Below are positions 60,730-64,000 of a stretch of DNA of 64,000 nucleotides, piece by piece (position 1 is the stretch's first letter; each line of letters opens with the position of its first letter). Source of the DNA: Phoenix dactylifera (lineage: Eukaryota > Streptophyta > Magnoliopsida > Arecales > Arecaceae); NCBI RefSeq assembly GCF_009389715.1, contig NC_052399.1, forward strand, positions 15,565,646-15,629,645, in the 5' to 3' direction. A model generated the notes under the pieces. It saw only the letters and a list, made by a program, of their open reading frames with translations. It was not told the DNA's origin and ran no database searches. Both the position numbers and the translations under genes were made by a program.

Positions 60730-60853
60730 ACTATGGCATGACAGCAATCCCATTTAAAGATGTGCTCAAAGAGTTTGAGGTATGGTTGAGTAATCATCAC
60801 TTATGGAAAAAAGAACAAGGAGGATCACTTAATCATGCGGCATTTGTAACCTG
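60730..60853 (+). pseudogene. ERI1-like pseudogene, exon 4
   Basis: After TTGTGCAG the exon reads LWHD, then, with about two bases missing, AIPFKDVLKEFEVWLSNHHL and WKKEQGGSLNHAAFVT before a GTTAGT donor (60854). The family reads VWHDTAIPFKEV...FEVWL. Confidence 0.88.
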
Positions 60854-63633
60854 GTTAGTTAGTGCTAGAAACTGTAGTATCTGCCTACCACACATCTTGA
60901 CTTATCATTTATCTTTCTCTACCTCATAATTTTGCTGTGTTATAAGTTCATCTCCTGTAATATTATCTGTTAGTTCGCTCTTAGTCCGTTCGTCTATTTG
61001 TTACATCTGTGGTGTCCAAGTATATTTTGCATGATGTAGTATACGAAAATGTCTAGGTTTTATGAATTGTCTGAGACACAATTTTGTTTGTTCATGTGAC
61101 ATGCATCTGAAGCAAAGGGGTCATTTTGGTCATTTCAGATGCCTTAAATGTGTCACGTGTTGATTTTTTTAGAGCACATGGTAAATGACAAATTTGTACT
61201 GTTTTAGTAGCATACAACATTGTTCAAACAACTAATTTATATGTTTTCATAGGGTCAGTGCAAACTCTTAATACTGTTCTGGGATTTGGTTTCAAACATC
61301 AGATTTGCTTGGTCTAGAGTTCTCTAAATTTGTTTGCCTATATTATAAGTGCATCCACCATTTATATTGGTCGTTGTAACTTGCATGTTGTTCTTGCTGA
61401 TTATCTTTCTTTAATGATCTAGAATTTTCAATTTGTATACATAGAAAAAAAAAGATTTTCTTGTGCGTTACATGTGGAAAAAAATAGGTTGAGATCCAAG
61501 TCTTCGGATGTGGATATAAACAACAGAAAGCAAGAGGTTTATTCAAGTTTTTTTTTTTTTTGAAAATTTGAGATTATTTTAAGAACTTTCTTGTAGGTGA
61601 AGAATTTTATTATTAGGCCAGTGAAAAATAAAAACCATGCACTCTAGTCTTATTCTTTTTAAAATTAAATGCTATGTATAGTAAAGATCTTGAAAATGCA
61701 GTCTTAATTTAATCTTTTAATGGTTGTGCACATATGCCTTGTATTTTTTGTAGGCTACATTACTAGATTTGACTTGTCAAAGAATAACTTAACTCCGTCG
61801 CCACAGTGATTGGTCCTGCCAAATCAATGTTTTCTAAGATCAGTCACATACCCAGAACCAACACTAATAAGGGATTTATGTTAAAAGGCTTCAACAGTGA
61901 CGGTGTTAAGTGTGGGTCTGAAAAAGGCTTTTGATTGCATTGGTAGAGAACGTGTAACTAACGAATGTGATTTTACAAGAGATGAGTAAAGGCCTTCTTA
62001 AATTAGCCTGCTAGTTGATTAATCCATTCCAACATAGGGGAGAGGGCCATAATACATGGTGACAGTTTCTTCCCTTTCCTTGTTAATATTGTTGCGGAAC
62101 ATTTTTTCTTTTCTTATGGAACTTGTCGTGGCCAGAGGGGATATTGAACTTTATAGAAGGAGAATGTCTAGCCTTTCCATTCTTAGGTTACATAAGACTA
62201 TGAGACTCGACATGTTTTAGCCATTTGAAATGTGGAATATGCTTGAGCATATGTGCTTCTAACTATACCAAGTGTAACAATATCAGGATCACCCACACTC
62301 CATCTGAAATCAATGCAGCTACAGATTGGTCAACAAGGTTGCTTAAAATTTTTGGACGACAGAAGTGGGGATCAGACATTTCTGAGGGTTTTTAATGCAG
62401 ATCATAGGGTGGAGATGGTATTTTCTGTTTAAATTAGGAGTTCCATGTATTTCACAATTTGGCTGATTTCCTTACAAGCAGTTAATATTTATAATCAGCT
62501 GGCATCTAGCTGAATCTTAGGATGCCTAGTTGGTAGGTACTATTGTTCCATGGGGCGGTTGTAGCAAAAACATCAAAACATAAAATATAAAGCAAAAGAG
62601 GTTGGCGCTATAAGGTTACCAGATGCTTTTATTTCTGTATTGCAGAATTGAAAATCATAGCTTGGAAGGTTGGGATGAGCCTTAAGCCTTAATTGACTCG
62701 TGACTCATCTTGGAACTTGGACTAGTTGTACTTGATATTTAATCATAGTAGAACATATAAAGAACTAATTAAAAGACAACTGGGATAAAGAACTGGAACA
62801 TAAGACAAGAAATAGGTGATTATATAGTTGACTGATGCATAATACATACAATTTCTTTCTCAGGGTTTTAGCCAGACTCACCCTTTCTAGACTGTTTGGC
62901 AATATTTTTTCTCACGCTCTCTCTTTCTTAGAGCTTATCCTCCGAAATAAATGGTACGCTTGGTGCTTCAGTGTCCATACTTGTTTAACTCGTCTGTTTG
63001 TACCATTGGAGGGGGATATTTGTGCTGTTTCCTCAGCTAAATTCTGAAAACTCTGGAAAAAACTTCCACTATCAAAAGTTATAATTTGTTAGTAATAGAA
63101 ATAATGCTACACTGTAAAAGCATGTCTCATTCTTCAGTGGTGCGCATGCATGCCCACACAAATCAATAAGCATGATGCATCAGAGTTTTTTGTTCACATT
63201 AAACAAACAGGATACAGTTCTTCCTATCAGCTCTATTTCTTCCTTCTGTGTATAAACTTATCTACCATGTGAGATGTTAAATACTCAGGAAATATTGTAC
63301 ATGATGTCTAGCAATTGCTGACTGCCAAGTCTTAGCACCTTATAAGTATCATGTTCCTCCAATTCATTGTCAGACCACTTATGAATCTGAACTTGAATAA
63401 AAAAGAACAATAGATGATTATTTATTTATTTATTTTATTTTTTTTGGGGGGGGGAGGGGGGGGTTGGTATGGAATAACTAAGAGCATTATCTATTAGATT
63501 GTCCCATGGCCTTCCCTTTTTTTTAACTGTCTGATTCCACATTGCATGTGCCATCTTTCATTTTCACAACTATGTAGAATATTATTTTTTATGTGCAACT
63601 TTATATACACTGATCAGTTTCTTTTGATGACAG
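60854..63633. other. Intron-like stretch of the ERI1-like pseudogene
   Basis: AT-rich and without recognised coding. A T-run followed by a G-run lies near 63435-63463. Confidence 0.4.
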
Positions 63634-63757
63634 TGGGGATTGGGATTTGAAGATAAAGATCCCTGATCAGTGCATGGTTTTGAGGATAAAGATACCCCCA
63701 TGCTTCATGAAGTGAATTAATGTAAAGGACATTTACCTCAATTTTTACAAATGAAAG
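63634..63757 (+). pseudogene. ERI1-like pseudogene, exon 5
   Basis: Continues the split Cys codon as GDWDLKIKIPDQC and IKIPPCFMK, then TGA at 63713-63715 where the family has Trp, then INVKDIYLNFYK and TGA at 63752-63754 where the family has Arg (a CGA to TGA change is a likely route), before a GTGTAC donor. Confidence 0.9.
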
Positions 63758-63944
63758 GTGTACTTTTTGGTAGTCCTTTATATGGACGTGGCACTTTTGT
63801 TCTTTTCTCAAGGGACAGTGCAAGCATCAAAATTCAAATATTTTGTGGTTTTGGAAATGGTTCTTGAGGCATTGGGTATTCCTTCAGTTAATTCTATATG
63901 TGTGACCCGTATTGATGTCTTTGTTCCATCTTCGTTTGTGTCAG

Positions 63945-64000
63945 GCAACAGGAATGGTGACAATGATGAAGCAGCTTGAGATTTGGGAAGTCACCATCTT
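63945..64000 (+). pseudogene. ERI1-like pseudogene, exon 6 (cut by window end)
   Basis: After a GTGTCAG acceptor: ATGMVTMMKQLEI, then the family string LGSHHL appears in another frame, so a few bases are lost. The exon with the last catalytic H/D (HHxGxDD) would follow beyond the window. Confidence 0.8.

Larger units (their letters stand above)
46791..64000 (+). pseudogene. ERI1-like DEDDh 3'-5' exoribonuclease gene, introns kept, broken; runs off the window
   Basis: Six exon-like pieces in the right order match the plant ERI1-like exonuclease family (small-RNA and rRNA 3'-end trimming in animals and plants): about 46791-46866, 52421-52631, 56890-56970, 60730-60853, 63634-63757 and 63945 onward. 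Recognisable blocks include RWRPL, HLEKFNHNYSPDL, the exonuclease motif I LDLEGQVEIIEFPVVMIDA, HIEGKYGKFGVD, FEVWLSNHHLW, NHAAFVTC/GDWDLK and TGMVTMMKQL. Against function: frameshifts in at least exons 1, 2, 3, 4 and 6, in-frame TGA codons in exon 5 (63713 and 63752), and GG in place of AG at two acceptors. Since introns remain, it is a duplicated or decayed gene, not a retrocopy. A complete hAT element sits in intron 1. Confidence 0.85.

Overview
This is a plant nuclear window, most likely from a non-grass monocot such as a palm (an inference from the gene set, long AT-rich introns and spacers, and very GC-rich first exons; nothing here proves the species). It holds four host genes that look intact, two broken host genes and many transposable elements. 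There are no organellar, bacterial, CRISPR or RNA-gene signals that I can support.

Layout. 1-4.3 kb: a Ty3/gypsy (Tat-like) retroelement fossil on the minus strand, with an open gag frame and several short-unit tandem arrays. 4.87-7.65 kb: a non-autonomous CACTA element with a small TRIM retroelement nested in it. 8.0-10.3 kb: a two-exon plant O-methyltransferase gene (ZRP4/COMT type) with a MITE in its intron, followed at 11.9-12.2 kb by an orphan, broken second exon of a paralogue. 15.2-17.1 kb (minus): a three-exon INDETERMINATE-domain C2H2 transcription factor whose first intron appears to be of GC-AG type. 23.76-25.62 kb: scrambled gag pieces between long inverted repeats. 27.8-28.3 kb (minus): a CC-type glutaredoxin of the GRXC9/ROXY19 clade with an as-1-like TGACG pair just upstream of its TATA box. 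35.2-35.9 kb (minus): a fasciclin-like arabinogalactan protein. 36.7-37.3 kb: a very young, very small TRIM. 43.3-44.7 kb: a local tandem duplication in which one copy carries a TRIM and an expanded TA microsatellite while the other keeps the empty, unexpanded state.

46.8-64.0 kb: a dispersed, intron-bearing ERI1-like 3'-5' exoribonuclease gene that carries stops, frameshifts and altered splice sites in several exons and so reads as a non-processed pseudogene; it runs off the right edge. Its first long intron contains a complete-looking hAT transposon (48030-51266) with an 8-bp target duplication, terminal inverted repeats, GC-rich subterminal repeat arrays and a 675-codon uninterrupted transposase. 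A later intron holds a small hAT-type MITE.

The host genes do not form one pathway: phenylpropanoid-type methylation, transcriptional control, redox control of TGA factors and a cell-wall glycoprotein simply lie side by side, as is usual in plant chromosomes. The strongest second-look items are the complete hAT element, the decayed ERI1-like gene, the paralogous empty site that dates the TRIM and the TA expansion, the as-1-like element of the glutaredoxin gene, and the GC-AG intron of the IDD gene.
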